This document shows positions 63,883-64,000 of a DNA stretch of 64,000 nucleotides, piece after piece. Source of the DNA: Amycolatopsis palatopharyngis (GTDB lineage: Bacteria > Actinomycetota > Actinomycetes > Mycobacteriales > Pseudonocardiaceae); the NCBI RefSeq assembly GCF_003385185.1, contig NZ_PQHZ01000023.1:36425-100424 (forward strand). The letters are read 5' to 3'. The translations under genes and the position numbers were made by a program. The notes beneath the pieces are model-generated. The model saw only the letters and a program-made list of their open reading frames with translations, ran no database searches and was not told where the DNA came from. Position 1 is the stretch's first letter. Each line of letters begins with the position of its first letter.

Positions 63883-64000
63883 TCAGGCGGCGCGTTTTTT
63901 GAGTTCTTTGGCGGCGGCGGCGGGGTCGGTGGCGTTGTAGATGGCTCCGCCGGCGACGGCGACGGTGGCGCCGGCGTCGCGAACGGACGCGATGGTCTCG
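63883..64000 (-). CDS. 3-hexulose-6-phosphate synthase-like, C-terminal end (runs off window)
   Basis: The last 38 codons read ETIASVRDAGATVAVAGGAI and YNATDPAAAAKELKKRAA before TGA. The phosphate-binding loop VAVAGGAI and the DPAAAAKEL helix match hexulose-phosphate synthase of the RuMP formaldehyde pathway and related TIM-barrel enzymes. A strong terminator follows. The rest lies beyond 64000, so the assignment is tentative. Confidence 0.6.
   Translation of the reverse strand, partial: ETIASVRDAGATVAVAGGAIYNATDPAAAAKELKKRAA

Noticed and set aside
1..64000. CRISPR arrays, rRNA, tRNA, riboswitches and long direct repeats
   Set aside because: None was seen on reading; short or degenerate examples could be missed without a covariance search.

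Overview
The window is high-GC actinomycete DNA. Genes are tightly packed, with many ATGA and TGATG overlaps, GTG starts, Tat and lipoprotein signals, and families typical of Pseudonocardiaceae-like soil actinomycetes. The genus cannot be fixed from sequence alone. No rRNA, tRNA or CRISPR array was seen.

Layout. (1) 1-7509: the right end of an enediyne-type biosynthetic locus: a 5'-truncated iterative PKS (KS-AT-ACP-KR-DH plus a PPTase-like tail), its hotdog thioesterase, an MFS exporter and an HxlR regulator. (2) 7522-16173: a Tat-exported unknown protein, MBL hydrolase, methyltransferase, ABC exporter with a divergent MarR gene, and a cysteine desulfurase, interspersed with decayed genes (two ANTAR fragments, a merA 3' half, an internally deleted ORF). 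(3) 16341-18715: a CGNR regulator divergent from a coupled haloalkane dehalogenase / haloacid dehalogenase pair. (4) 18858-24297: lactate use (lutC, lutB, lutA and the permease lctP) facing a GntR regulator, with a perfect operator between them. (5) 24901-36706: an MFS gene, an ArsR gene, then a TetR/SnoaL pair divergent from an eight-gene acyl-CoA catabolic operon (MHS transporter, acyl-CoA dehydrogenase, MaoC-SCP2-like fusion, hydrolase, CoA ligase, thiolase, CitE-like lyase with an in-frame TAG, MaoC hydratase). (6) 37148-38836: an SDR and a graveyard of catabolic fragments. (7) 38990-46427: LysR, acyl-CoA dehydrogenase, CaiB CoA-transferase and a TAXI-TRAP transporter whose permease ends in a piece of a formylglycine-generating enzyme. 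An integrase remnant follows. (8) 46740-48619: an epimerase-like gene, two micropeptide ORFs and a TetR gene bound together by two copies of one 18-bp operator. (9) 49220-54746: a TetR gene divergent from a mymA-like operon (lipase-like hydrolase, SDR, diiron protein, a shrunken BVMO-like ORF, a full BVMO). (10) 54964-64000: LVIVD-repeat secreted protein, PEP-mutase family enzyme, SDR, ArsR/SRPBCC pair, VOC protein, CBS-BON protein, acetate-transporter-family protein, and the 3' end of a hexulose-phosphate synthase gene, again with remnants between (nitronate monooxygenase, IS5-type transposase, LuxR).

The general picture is an accessory chromosomal region: a secondary-metabolism cluster edge followed by several self-contained uptake and degradation modules, each with its own regulator. 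The gaps between modules carry truncated and frameshifted genes, which suggests repeated insertion and deletion. All family assignments are from reading the translations; no database search was run.
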